Assembly (NCBI RefSeq): GCF_027922145.1
Contig: NZ_BSFC01000036.1
Location: 1 to 43,739, forward strand
Direction: 5' to 3'
Length of the DNA: 43,739 nucleotides
Source of the DNA: Novosphingobium resinovorum
GTDB taxonomy: Bacteria > Pseudomonadota > Alphaproteobacteria > Sphingomonadales > Sphingomonadaceae
Below are positions 33,200 through 42,637 of this stretch, piece by piece (position 1 is the stretch's first letter; each line of letters begins with the position of its first letter). A program made the position numbers and the translations under genes. Below the pieces are notes generated by a model. It did not search any database, had not been told where the DNA came from, and saw only the letters and a program-made list of their open reading frames with translations.

Positions 33200-34483
33200 A
33201 TGGCAACCGCAACGACGATCACCCCGGCCCCCATCGAGAAGGATTACTTCACCGACCATTCGGTGCTGCTCGACCCTTACGACTATTTCGAGACGATCCG
33301 CGCCCACGGCCCGGTCTATCAGATGCAGAGCCGTGACGTGATCGTGGTGACCGGCTTTGCCGAGGCGCTCGAAGTGCTGCTGAACAAGCGCGACTTCTCG
33401 TCCTGGCTGAACCCCGATCCGCTGGCGCCGCTGCCCTTCGCGGTGGAGGGCGACGACATCTCCGCCCTGCTGGGGGCCACCCCGAACGGGCAGATGGAAC
33501 TGATGGTCTCCTACGACGGCGACAAGCATCTTGCCGCCCGCTCGCTGCTCAACCCGCTGTTCGTGCCCTCGCGCCTCAAGGCCAACGAAGCGTTCATGCG
33601 CGCCTATGCCGACGACATGGTTCGCGAGGCCGTCGCGGCGGGCGGGTGCGAACTGGTGGGCTCCATCGCCACCCCCTTCGTCACCATGGTCATCGCCGAT
33701 CTGCTCGGCGTTCCCGCAGAGGATCGCGAGGCCTTCCGCAAGATCATCGACGATGCTCCCCCGCCCGGCAACATGGACACGCCCGACGCGCAGAGCATCC
33801 ACCCCCTCATGGTCATGGCCGGCTACTTCGCGCGCTACATCGCCGAGCGCCGCGCCCGGCCGCAGGACGACGTCATGACCGAGATGGCGCTGGCCACGTA
33901 TCCGGACGGCTCGACGCCCGACGCGATGGAGGTGGTGAAGTCGGCGATGTTCCTCTTCGCCGCCGGGCAGGACACCAGCGCCAAGCTGATCGGCAATGCC
34001 TTGCGCCGCCTGTGCGAGGATCAGGCGATGCAGCAGGCCCTGCGCGAGGACCGCACGCTGATCGGCCCGTTCCTGGAGGAAGTTCTGCGCGTCGAGGGCT
34101 CGACCAAGGCCACCTTCCGCATCGCCGCCCGGGCGACGAAGATCGGCGACATGGACATTCCCGCCGGCAAGCGCGTGGTCGTCTCGCTATCCGCCGCCAA
34201 CCGCGACCCGCGCCGCTGGGACGAGCCGGGCGAATTCCGCATCGGGCGTCCGCGCATCAAAGAGCATCTGGCGTTCGGACGCGGCGCGCATACGTGCGCC
34301 GGGGCACCGCTGGCACGGGCGGAAGTGGCGGTCCTGCTCGACCGTCTGCTGGAACATACCGGTGCCATCACGCTCGACGAGGCGCATCACGGACCCGCGA
34401 CCGCACGCGGGATCGACTACGAGCCGAGCTACATCATCCGGGGGCTCGCGAACCTTCACTTGCGGTTCGAGAGTAAAAGCTGA
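33200..34483 (+). CDS. Cytochrome P450
   Basis: A 427-aa soluble bacterial P450; the ATG follows GGAGAG. The I-helix oxygen-activation motif is FAAGQDTSAK (A/G-G-x-D-T). The K-helix E-x-x-R is in EEVLRVEGSTK. The haem loop FGRGAHTCAGAPLAR carries the thiolate Cys366. P450s hydroxylate small molecules with electrons from a ferredoxin; no ferredoxin or reductase gene is adjacent. Substrate unknown. Class I bacterial layout without a membrane anchor. Confidence 0.93.
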   Translation: MATATTITPAPIEKDYFTDHSVLLDPYDYFETIRAHGPVYQMQSRDVIVVTGFAEALEVLLNKRDFSSWLNPDPLAPLPFAVEGDDISALLGATPNGQMELMVSYDGDKHLAARSLLNPLFVPSRLKANEAFMRAYADDMVREAVAAGGCELVGSIATPFVTMVIADLLGVPAEDREAFRKIIDDAPPPGNMDTPDAQSIHPLMVMAGYFARYIAERRARPQDDVMTEMALATYPDGSTPDAMEVVKSAMFLFAAGQDTSAKLIGNALRRLCEDQAMQQALREDRTLIGPFLEEVLRVEGSTKATFRIAARATKIGDMDIPAGKRVVVSLSAANRDPRRWDEPGEFRIGRPRIKEHLAFGRGAHTCAGAPLARAEVAVLLDRLLEHTGAITLDEAHHGPATARGIDYEPSYIIRGLANLHLRFESKS

Positions 34484-34500
34484 TCTGATATTATAAATAA

Positions 34501-34532
34501 CCGTCATTGCTAGCGAAGCGAAGTAATGACGG
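34501..34532. repeat. Short inverted repeat related to family A
   Basis: CCGTCATT and AATGACGG pair around a core of GCTAGCGAAGCGAAGT, which shares the GCGAAGCGAAG block with the element at 29836-29912. It lies between the P450 and HxlR-type genes. Confidence 0.7.
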
Positions 34533-34567
34533 ACGACGATTCAATCCGATCGCTTTATGCTCCAAGG

Positions 34568-34993
34568 TTACGACGCATCATGCTGTCGGTCGAACGCCGT
34601 CCGGCTGGCCTCGATCGCCGGACGTGCCCGGGCGGCCCAGGCGCCCAGCGCCTGCACCGGGCCTGCGAGCGAGCGACCAAGGTCGCTCAGCGCATATTCC
34701 ACCCGCACCGGCACACCGACATGGACGGTACGCTCGACCAGCCCGTCCCGCTCCAGCGCGCGCAGGTTGCGCGAGAGCATCTGCTGCGACACGCCCCGGA
34801 TCGCGCGCTTCAATTCGTTGAAGTGCAGCGGCGCCTCAAGCAGCGTCATCACCACCAGCATCGACCACTTGTCGCCGACCCGCGCGAGAATGTCGCCGAC
34901 GAGGCGGCAGTCCTTGCCGTTGGGGTCGTGGACGATCGCTTCCTGCGGGGCGGCGGCAGGCCGGTCAGCTTCGTCGAACGTAGTCAGCTTCAT
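34568..34993 (-). CDS. HxlR-family transcriptional regulator
   Basis: A 141-aa winged-helix protein: CRLVGDILARVGDKWSMLVV (Cys near residue 29, as in redox-responsive members), LHFNELKRAIRGVSQQMLSR, LRALERDGLVERTVHVGVPV. HxlR regulators often sense quinones, aldehydes or electrophiles and control adjacent reductases. It is divergent from an azoreductase gene over about 90 bases, so it probably controls that gene. Confidence 0.92.
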   Translation of the reverse strand: MKLTTFDEADRPAAAPQEAIVHDPNGKDCRLVGDILARVGDKWSMLVVMTLLEAPLHFNELKRAIRGVSQQMLSRNLRALERDGLVERTVHVGVPVRVEYALSDLGRSLAGPVQALGAWAARARPAIEASRTAFDRQHDAS

Positions 34994-34996
34994 GGT

Positions 34997-35057
34997 ACCA
35001 GGTTCCGAAAATATGCGCTCTTGGCGCGATCATTCCAGCAACATAGCTAGACCTGGT
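34997..35057. promoter_or_regulatory. Inverted repeat pair in the HxlR/azoreductase divergent region
   Basis: ACCAGGT (34997-35003) and ACCTGGT (35051-35057) are exact reverse complements 54 bases apart, each close to one of the two divergent starts. They may be half-sites of HxlR-type operators. Confidence 0.4.
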
Positions 35058-35084
35058 CACATTTCCAGACTGAGGCACCCTCCC

Positions 35085-35654
35085 ATGAAGCTCCTCCACC
35101 TCGATTCCAGCATTCTCGGCGACAATTCGGCCAGCCGCGCCATTTCCGCCGCCATCGTATCCTCGCTGACCACGGCCGATCCCTCGCTCGAAGTCACCTA
35201 CCGCGACCTCGCTGCCGAGCCGCTGGCGCACCTGACCCTCGACGTCCTCGGCAACCCCGAGGGTACGCCCGAGCTGGCGCAGTTCCTCGACGCCGACGTG
35301 GTGGTGATCGGCGCGGGCTTCTACAACTTCTCGATCCCCAGCCAGCTCAAGGCCTGGATCGACCGCATCGCCATCGCCGGCAAGACCTTTCGCTACACCG
35401 CCGAAGGCCCCGTAGGCCTCGTCGGCGACAAGAAGATCTACGTCGCGCTCGCCCGCGGCGGCTACTACGGTGAAGGCCAGCCTGCCGCCGCTTTCGAGCA
35501 CGCAGAGAGCTACCTGCGCGCGGTGCTCGGCTTCATCGGCGTGACCGAGCCGACTTTCGTGCTGGCCGAAGGCATCGCCATCGATGCCGACACCCGCGCG
35601 AAGTCCGTCGCCGCCGCGATCGAGGAAGCGGGTTCGCTAGCCGTCGCGGCCTGA
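35085..35654 (+). CDS. azoR: FMN-dependent NADH-azoreductase / quinone reductase
   Basis: 189 aa from ATG 35085. It has a flavodoxin-like fold: KLLHLDSSILGDNSASRAIS (phosphate-binding N-terminal loop), ADVVVIGAGFYNFSIPSQLK (GxxMYNFxIPxxLK-type motif), WIDRIAIAGKTFRYTAEGPV and KIYVALARGGYY. AzoR enzymes reduce azo dyes and quinones by two electrons using NADH. It is paired with a divergent HxlR regulator, a common arrangement for electrophile defence. An upstream open frame extends left but has no role. Confidence 0.92.
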   Translation: MKLLHLDSSILGDNSASRAISAAIVSSLTTADPSLEVTYRDLAAEPLAHLTLDVLGNPEGTPELAQFLDADVVVIGAGFYNFSIPSQLKAWIDRIAIAGKTFRYTAEGPVGLVGDKKIYVALARGGYYGEGQPAAAFEHAESYLRAVLGFIGVTEPTFVLAEGIAIDADTRAKSVAAAIEEAGSLAVAA

Positions 35655-35687
35655 TCTGCACGCAATTCGACCATTCCCATTTACCCT

Positions 35688-35774
35688 CGTCATTCCCGCG
35701 AAGGCGGGGACCCAACTCCCGACCGTGCCTGTTGCATCGGCATCAGATGGGTCCCCGCCTTCGCGGGAATGACG
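35688..35774. repeat. Intergenic inverted repeat, family B (CGTCATTCCCGCGAAGGCGG type)
   Basis: A 27-bp arm (35688-35714) is repeated exactly in reverse complement at 35748-35774 around 33 bases. GGTTTTTGG follows, so it may terminate azoR transcription. Similar elements are dispersed in many proteobacterial genomes. Confidence 0.9.
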
Positions 35775-35851
35775 GGTTTTTGGTATCGACGTTGCGACTG
35801 TTGCCATTCCATCTGGAAATCGCCGCAAACCCTTGGTAATCCGGCGACACC

Positions 35852-36061
35852 ATGACCAACGCGCCCGAAACCGTATTCACCGATTCCCACCGCGTCTCCT
35901 GCGACGGGGCCACCGATATTCCCGGCGGAGCCGCGCTCGGTCATCCCCGCGTCTGGCTCGAAATCGACGAGAAGGGCTATGTCGAATGCGGCTACTGCGA
36001 CCGCCGCTTCGTGCTCAAGGGCGGGGTTGCCGACAACGGGGCAGACCAGCAGGCCGCCTGA
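35852..36061 (+). CDS. CHCC zinc-finger protein (NDUFS6-like)
   Basis: A 69-aa protein with one zinc site: Cys17 (RVSCDG), His31 (GHPRVWLEI), Cys46 and Cys49 (ECGYCDRRFVL). This is the zf-CHCC pattern of the mitochondrial complex I subunit NDUFS6 and its short alphaproteobacterial relatives. It may take part in complex I stability. There is no clear ribosome site. It is 54 bases upstream of tldD in the same direction. Confidence 0.88.
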   Translation: MTNAPETVFTDSHRVSCDGATDIPGGAALGHPRVWLEIDEKGYVECGYCDRRFVLKGGVADNGADQQAA

Positions 36062-36115
36062 TCCCTTCGCGGTTCTTGTCTTTCGCGCGGGGATAATGCT
36101 GCCTATATCGGCGGC

Positions 36116-37534
36116 ATGACCATGACCGACCCGCGCTCGCTGCTCTACACCCAGCTCTCGCCCGAAGAGGCACAGGCGCTCGCCGCCGAGACGCTCAAGT
36201 CCTGCGAGGATGGCGAACTGTTCATGCAGTTCGTCGCCAGCGAGGCGTTCGGCTTCGACGACGGCCGCCTCAAGACCGCCGACTATTCGCGCGACGCGGG
36301 CTTCGGCCTGCGCGGCGTCTCGGGCGAGATGACCGGCTTCGCCCATGCCAACGAGATTTCCGCCGCCGCCATCCGCCGCGCCGGCGAAACACTGCGCCTG
36401 CTAGATCCCGCCACCGGCATTCGTCCGGCCGCCCCGCAGCGCACCAACGCCAAGCTTTACACCGACGTCTCCCCGCTCGACCTCGTGCCCTTCGCCGAAA
36501 AGGTGCGCCTGCTGGAGATGATCGACGCCGCCGCCCGCGCCCGCGACCCGCGCGTGGCGCAAGTCAGCGCCAGCCTGTCCGGCTCGTGGTCGGTGGTCGA
36601 GATCGTCCGCCCGGACGGCTACATCGCCACCGACGTGCGCCCGCTGGTGCGCCTCAACGTCTCGATCGTGGCGGAAAGCAACGGGCGGCGCGAAACCGGC
36701 TCGTTCGGCATGGGCGGTCGCTTCCTCTACGACGACCTGTTCAAGCCCGAGAACTGGAATGAGGGCATCGATACCGCCCTCGCCACCGCGCTGGTGAACC
36801 TCGAAAGCATCGACGCCCCCGCCGGTGAGTTCCCCGTGCTGCTCGGCCCCGGCTGGCCGGGCGTGATCCTGCACGAGGCGATCGGCCACGGCCTCGAAGG
36901 CGACTTCAACCGCAAGGGCACTTCGGCCTTCTCCGGCCGCATCGGCGAGCGGGTGGCCGCACCCGGCGTGACCATCGTCGATGACGGCTCGATCCCGAAC
37001 CGCCGCGGCTCGCTCACCATCGACGACGAGGGCACCCCCACGCGCGAGACGGTGCTGATCGAGGACGGCATCCTCAAGGGCTACATGCAGGACCGCCTCA
37101 ACGCCCGCCTGATGGGCGTCGAGCCCACCGGCAACGGCCGCCGCGAGAACTACGCCCATGCCCCGCAGGTGCGCATGACCAACACCTTCATGAAGGCGGG
37201 GAACGACAACCCGGAAGAACTGCTCGCGGGCATGAAGAAGGGCATCTTCGCCAAGAACTTCGGCGGCGGGCAGGTCGATATCGTCTCCGGCAAGTTCGTG
37301 TTCTCGTGCACCGAGGCCTACATGGTCGAGAACGGGAAGCTGGGCGCTCCGATCAAGGGCGCGACGCTGATCGGCGACGGACCTTCGGTACTCACCAAGG
37401 TCAAGGGCATCGGCAACGACCTCGAACTCGATCGCGGCGTCGGCGTGTGCGGCAAGGGCGGCCAGAGCGTGCCCGCCGGTGTCGGCCAGCCCACCCTGCT
37501 TATCGAGGGGCTGACGGTGGGCGGCACCGCCTGA
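36116..37534 (+). CDS. tldD: Metalloprotease TldD
   Basis: A 472-aa subunit of the TldD/TldE (PmbA) protease, which degrades unfolded peptides and processes modified peptides such as microcins. The zinc motif is HEAIGHGLE (HExxxH), near residue 259. Other family blocks are GYIATDVRPLVRLNVS, GSFGMGGRF, SIPNRRGSLTIDDEGTPT, RRENYAHAPQVRMTNTF and GKFVFSCTEAYMVENG. Full length. The TldE partner is not in this window. An in-frame ATG two codons later is an equally good start. Confidence 0.95.
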   Translation: MTMTDPRSLLYTQLSPEEAQALAAETLKSCEDGELFMQFVASEAFGFDDGRLKTADYSRDAGFGLRGVSGEMTGFAHANEISAAAIRRAGETLRLLDPATGIRPAAPQRTNAKLYTDVSPLDLVPFAEKVRLLEMIDAAARARDPRVAQVSASLSGSWSVVEIVRPDGYIATDVRPLVRLNVSIVAESNGRRETGSFGMGGRFLYDDLFKPENWNEGIDTALATALVNLESIDAPAGEFPVLLGPGWPGVILHEAIGHGLEGDFNRKGTSAFSGRIGERVAAPGVTIVDDGSIPNRRGSLTIDDEGTPTRETVLIEDGILKGYMQDRLNARLMGVEPTGNGRRENYAHAPQVRMTNTFMKAGNDNPEELLAGMKKGIFAKNFGGGQVDIVSGKFVFSCTEAYMVENGKLGAPIKGATLIGDGPSVLTKVKGIGNDLELDRGVGVCGKGGQSVPAGVGQPTLLIEGLTVGGTA

Positions 37535-37554
37535 GCCGAAGTATGTCGCCGGGG

Positions 37555-37624
37555 CTTCGACAAGCTCAGCCTGAGCGGGTTTGAGAGGATTACCCTGCTC
37601 CCGCTCACCCTGAGCCTGTCGAAG
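37555..37624. repeat. Intergenic inverted repeat, family C (CTTCGACAAGCTCAG type)
   Basis: Arms 37555-37579 and 37600-37624 pair with three mismatches around a 20-base loop (CTTCGACAAGCTCAGC and GCTCACCCTGAGCCTGTCG). The same consensus is a widespread proteobacterial intergenic repeat. It follows tldD closely. Confidence 0.85.
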
Positions 37625-37706
37625 GGCGCGAACAGTCAGCCCAAGTTCAGACGAATCGTGCTACACACAAGATCAACGCGGGGTGCGTCAACTGAGGAAG
37701 AAGGCC

Positions 37707-38114
37707 ATGAAGACGCTTGCGATCTGCGCGACACTCGCTGTCGCTTCGCTGCTCGCCATGCCTGCCGCAGAGGCCCGCACCAAGCTGACCGGTGAGCAAC
37801 AGCTCGCCAAGATGCTGGACGGGCGCGAAGCCGGCAAGCCGGTGAGTTGCATCCCCTATTCGCAGACCCAGAACACGACCGTGATCGACAAGACCGCGAT
37901 CGTCTACCGGGTCGGCGGCACGCTCTACGTCAACCGTCCGACGAATGCCGACCGGCTGGACGATGATGATGTCATGGTGACCAAGCTGTATACGTCGCAG
38001 CTGTGTCGCCTCGACACCGTGCAACTGCATGACCGCAACGCCAATTTCATGTGGAACGGCTTCGTCGGCCTGCAGGATTTCGTCCCTTACAAGAAGGTCG
38101 CATCGGCCAACTGA
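37707..38114 (+). CDS. Small exported protein of unknown function
   Basis: 135 aa from ATG 37707, after GAGGAAG. The signal peptide is KTLAICATLAVASLLAMPAA. The mature part has two cysteines (VSCIPYSQTQ and SQLCRLD), a strand-rich core (NTTVIDKTAIVYRVGGTLYV) and an acidic DDDD stretch. No domain is recognised by name. It has its own terminator (38139-38164). Confidence 0.75.
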   Translation: MKTLAICATLAVASLLAMPAAEARTKLTGEQQLAKMLDGREAGKPVSCIPYSQTQNTTVIDKTAIVYRVGGTLYVNRPTNADRLDDDDVMVTKLYTSQLCRLDTVQLHDRNANFMWNGFVGLQDFVPYKKVASAN

Positions 38115-38138
38115 GCCTGAGCGGTCGCACGAAGAAGG

Positions 38139-38164
38139 CGGTCGGGGACCTCCCCGGCCGTTTT
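38139..38164 (+). terminator. Rho-independent terminator
   Basis: CGGTCGGGGA and TCCCCGGCCG pair over 10 bp (one G-T) around CC, followed by TTTTCC. Confidence 0.85.
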
Positions 38165-38298
38165 CCTCGTTTTGCTGCACTGCAGCGACTATCCGAACGG
38201 GTTAGCCACTCCGATACGGTTGTCCTGCCGCGCCAAGTCTGAAAACCTCCCCATGTACCGAGATCAGATCGATCTCGTCACCGTCAAGGATTCGGGCC

Positions 38299-38496
38299 GT
38301 GCAGGACCCCACCCACCCGCAGGCCCTCACGCCTCTCAAGCGCGCGGCCGTCTACGCAAGCGTCTTCCTGACCCTCGTGGGAATAGTCGATGCCTTGCAC
38401 AATATCCCGGTGGTATCCGGGTGCGCCTTCTACGGCAACTGCGAGAGGGAATCCTTCCGCGATCCTCCCGGTAAACTCGGCAAGGACGTCCCGTGA
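38299..38496 (+). CDS. Small membrane protein upstream of the DCC oxidoreductase
   Basis: 65 aa from GTG 38299; AAGGA lies 8 bases upstream. One hydrophobic helix (RAAVYASVFLTLVGIVDALH) is followed by a short tail with two cysteines (SGCAFYGNCERESFRD) on the predicted periplasmic side. The stop overlaps the next start by 4 bases (GTGA), so translation is probably coupled to the DCC gene. The two tail cysteines make it a candidate redox partner of that enzyme; this is inference. Confidence 0.65.
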   Translation: MQDPTHPQALTPLKRAAVYASVFLTLVGIVDALHNIPVVSGCAFYGNCERESFRDPPGKLGKDVP

Positions 38497-38894
38497 GCGG
38501 CGAGGCGCCGGCGCTGGTCATCTACGATGGCGAGTGCATCTTCTGCCAGAACTACGTGCGCATGCTCAGGTTGCGCGACAGCGTCGGCCCCGTCGAACTC
38601 GTCGATGCACGCAGCGACGACCCGCGCGTGGCCGCGATAGCGGCGCAAGGCTTCGACCTCGACCACGGCATGGTCTTCTCCTACCGCGAGCGGATTTACC
38701 ACGGCTCCGACGCAGTGCATGCGCTGGCGCTGCTGGCATCGCCCTCCAGCCTGTTCAACCGCATGAATGCCCTGCTTTTCTCGCGGCCGACCATCGCCCG
38801 GCTCAGCTATCCTTGGCTGAAGGCGGGGCGAAGGGCGACCCTGTGGCTGCGCGGGCGCAAGCGCATCGCACAGTCTCCTGCCGCCGGGGACTGA
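38493..38894 (+). CDS. DCC-family thiol-disulfide oxidoreductase (DUF393)
   Basis: 133 aa from GTG 38493, with AAGGA about 8 bases upstream. The N-terminal IYDGECIFCQNYVRML is the DCC signature (YDGxCxxC), a thioredoxin-like CxxC. The rest has the typical ARSDDP and FSYRERIYHGSDAVHALAL blocks. There is no signal peptide, so the CxxC is probably cytoplasmic. DCC proteins are often next to or fused with HTTM membrane proteins, and here the HTTM-like gene follows 30 bases downstream. Confidence 0.9.
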   Translation: MSGEAPALVIYDGECIFCQNYVRMLRLRDSVGPVELVDARSDDPRVAAIAAQGFDLDHGMVFSYRERIYHGSDAVHALALLASPSSLFNRMNALLFSRPTIARLSYPWLKAGRRATLWLRGRKRIAQSPAAGD

Positions 38895-38924
38895 CCGGCA
38901 CCTAACGACACCGAGGGGAAACTT

Positions 38925-40403
38925 ATGTCGTCGGCACCAGGCACTCCGCTTTTCCGCCCGATCGCGTGGCGCAGCCTGTCGCAGGGCGCAGTAACGCCCA
39001 CTTTCGACGGCCTGACCGCCGTAGCCCCTTGCTGGGGCGTCGCGGCACTGTTCAGCATCGTCGGCGATCCGTGGGGCCTGACCGGGCGCGAAGGCGCGGT
39101 CTACATGCTACTGGCATGGTCGGTCGTGGCCACCAGCGTGATGACGATCCTGTTCCCGCGCAAGACTTACGCCTTCGTCGCCCTCGCCGCCTGCACAGTG
39201 CTGCTCTACGCACTGCGTCTGCCGGTCGCATCCAACAACAAGACGATCACCACGATGTTCGACTTGTGCATCCTGCTCAGCGGTGCAGTGCTGGCCGCAC
39301 AAGGGAAACTGACCCGTGAGCGCCTTTACGAGTCACTGCGCACTCCGGCGCGCCTGATCCTCGCGACGATGTATTTTTACGGGATCTTCCATAAGATAAA
39401 TACCGACTTTCTCGACCCTACCGTCAGTTGCGCGGTCGGCCTGTACAAGCCGCTGGCCGAGCCGTTCGGGCTGGAGGACAACCTCTTCGGCCGTTACCTT
39501 GCGATCTGGTCGACGTTCGTGATCGAGGGCATCGCTATCGTCGCGCTGTTCTGGAAGCGGTGGTTCGCGATCGGCCTGACCAGCGCGCTGGTGTTCCACT
39601 ATATCATCCCGATCTCGGCTTATAGCTGGTACATGGACTTCTCCAGCCTCGTCTTCGCGCTCTACATGCTGACGATGCCGCGCGACGCCAGCGCGAAGAT
39701 CTACGAGATTACCTGCCGTCATGTCGTGGAGCCGCTGCGCAGCCTGTTCGGCCGCATCGGCATTCTGGCGCCGATAGCCGCGCTTCTGGCGATCGCCACG
39801 CTGGTCGTGCTGCTACTGGCGCTCGCGAACCCGGGCCGCCCCGCGCTCATGCTGCTGCACTCGATCTTCATCCTGACCTGGGCAGTGGTGGGCGGCGTGG
39901 CCATGACCGCGATGATCTACGCAGCGATGCTATACCTGCCCTATCGCGGAGGAACCGCCGGTCGCAGTCCTTATGCTGCATGGAACAGGATCGTCCCGGT
40001 ACTCTACTTCGTCAGTTGCCTGTCACCCTATCTCGGGCTCAAGACCGAAAGCTCGATCAGCATGTTCAGCAACCTGCACACCGAGGGCGGCACCACCAAC
40101 CACCTGCTGTTCTCGCGGCCGCCCTATCTGTTCGACTATCAGCAGGACGTGGTGCAGGTCGTCGCCTCGTCAAGCCCCTCGCTCACCCGTACGGCGAACG
40201 AGGGCCGGATGAACGTGCTGTTTTCGATCGAGGAATTTCTGCGCCGCCACCCTGACCAATGGGTGACTTACATCCACGACGGCCAGTTGATCGAGCAGGC
40301 GACGGCCGCCAGCCTGACGCTGGAATCCGCGACCTGGCTCGAACGCAAGCTGCTCATCTTCAAGCAGGTCGACCCAAACCAGCCCAAGGTCTGCACACAC
40401 TAG
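38925..40403 (+). CDS. HTTM-like polytopic membrane protein (vitamin K-dependent carboxylase-related)
   Basis: A 492-aa protein; GAGGGGA precedes the ATG. There are at least eight hydrophobic segments in residues 25-350, including FVALAACTVLLYALRL, GRYLAIWSTFVIEGIAIVAL and ILAPIAALLAIATLVVLLLA. The segment ILATMYFYGIFHKINTDFLD, then PTVSCAVGLYKP, resembles the HTTM core (tyrosine-rich helix, then K-x-N). That domain is shared with vitamin K-dependent gamma-carboxylase. The roughly 130-residue C-terminal soluble part (SNLHTEGGTTNHLLFSRPPY; EEFLRRHPDQWVTYIHDGQ) also fits this group. Its reaction is unknown. Third gene of the operon with the DCC oxidoreductase. The assignment rests on motif and neighbourhood. 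Confidence 0.75.
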   Translation: MSSAPGTPLFRPIAWRSLSQGAVTPTFDGLTAVAPCWGVAALFSIVGDPWGLTGREGAVYMLLAWSVVATSVMTILFPRKTYAFVALAACTVLLYALRLPVASNNKTITTMFDLCILLSGAVLAAQGKLTRERLYESLRTPARLILATMYFYGIFHKINTDFLDPTVSCAVGLYKPLAEPFGLEDNLFGRYLAIWSTFVIEGIAIVALFWKRWFAIGLTSALVFHYIIPISAYSWYMDFSSLVFALYMLTMPRDASAKIYEITCRHVVEPLRSLFGRIGILAPIAALLAIATLVVLLLALANPGRPALMLLHSIFILTWAVVGGVAMTAMIYAAMLYLPYRGGTAGRSPYAAWNRIVPVLYFVSCLSPYLGLKTESSISMFSNLHTEGGTTNHLLFSRPPYLFDYQQDVVQVVASSSPSLTRTANEGRMNVLFSIEEFLRRHPDQWVTYIHDGQLIEQATAASLTLESATWLERKLLIFKQVDPNQPKVCTH

Positions 40404-40421
40404 GGCAGACCGGGTTGTCGT

Positions 40422-41981
<1,560 letters not shown>

Positions 41982-42465
41982 GGCGAGCCACTAGTCGCGC
42001 GCGCGTTGACTGTCCAGCCCCCGAAACGACCCGGATGACGCATCATTGCTGCGCACGGCGCCCCCTCAAGGCAGTTTTCCATTCGTGCGAAAATGCTCGG
42101 CGATTTCGAGTTCGCATTGCAGCATTTTCCGCGGCAGCGATGACTGCCTAATTTTTAGGCAGACGCCTTGCCGGAGCGCGAAGACAACCGGAGGTTTCAG
42201 CGACCGGATGGTAAAAGCGATAATGCCATTTACGGAAAACTGGCTCAGTTTGGCGATGACTTGAGCATCACGCACGCCAAATCGCTCCTTTGTTGCAAGA
42301 CTTGCAACCTAACTTGCCCCTTTTGAATTTGCGCAAATTTTGTGCATCGCTATTTGCCGCATCGCAGCAAGAGGCGCCGGAACGCTTCGTGCCGCACGCA
42401 AAGCAGAGCGCCGGAACGCTCTGTGCATGCGATGAAACGATAAAAATGTTTGCAGGAGCTTTATT
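41982..42465. other. 484-base structured intergenic region upstream of guaA
   Basis: No gene is supported. Several perfect inverted repeats occur: GAAAATGCT/AGCATTTTC (42089-42097 and 42121-42129), CTGCCTAA-TTT-TTAGGCAG (42144-42162) and AGAGCG-CCGGAA-CGCTCT (42405-42422). GCGCCGGAACGCT is directly repeated at 42374-42386 and 42408-42420. The region is AT-richer than the genes on both sides. It could hold a regulatory RNA or leader for guaA, or the promoter and operators of the 26-codon gene. Confidence 0.5.
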
Positions 42466-42546
42466 ATGACCCTCGTGCACCGCACGTTCGGGTTCGCTGC
42501 CGCGCTGGGCACCAGCGCGCTGGCGTTTGCGCTCACCCTCGCCTGA
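42466..42546 (+). CDS. 26-aa hydrophobic peptide gene
   Basis: ATG 42466 follows AGGAG (42454-42458) at good spacing. The product starts TLVHRTFGFAAALGTSALAF and is hydrophobic with basic residues at the front, like a lone signal peptide or membrane anchor. A strong terminator follows 41 bases after the stop, so this is probably a complete small transcription unit, not a gene start lost to decay. No runs of regulatory codons suggest classical attenuation. Confidence 0.55.
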   Translation: MTLVHRTFGFAAALGTSALAFALTLA

Positions 42547-42587
42547 TTTCAGGCCTTGGGGGCGTTACCCTGAATTACCCATGAGAA

Positions 42588-42613
42588 GGGCGGCCCCAGG
42601 GCCGCCTTTTTTC
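42588..42613 (+). terminator. Strong Rho-independent terminator
   Basis: GGCGGC-CCCAGG-GCCGCC followed by six Ts (42607-42612). It ends the 26-codon unit and, on the other strand, lies just beyond the acyltransferase stop. Confidence 0.9.
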
Positions 42614-42637
42614 GTATGGGCGACGTATTCTCTCCCG

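Noticed and set aside
29836..37624. Inverted repeats considered as CRISPR repeats
   Set aside because: They are single hairpins of different families, far apart, with no regular spacer array or cas genes.
42466..42546. Transcription attenuator controlled by the 26-codon peptide
   Set aside because: There is no run of repeated regulatory codons, the next gene is on the other strand, and no alternative anti-terminator pairing is obvious.
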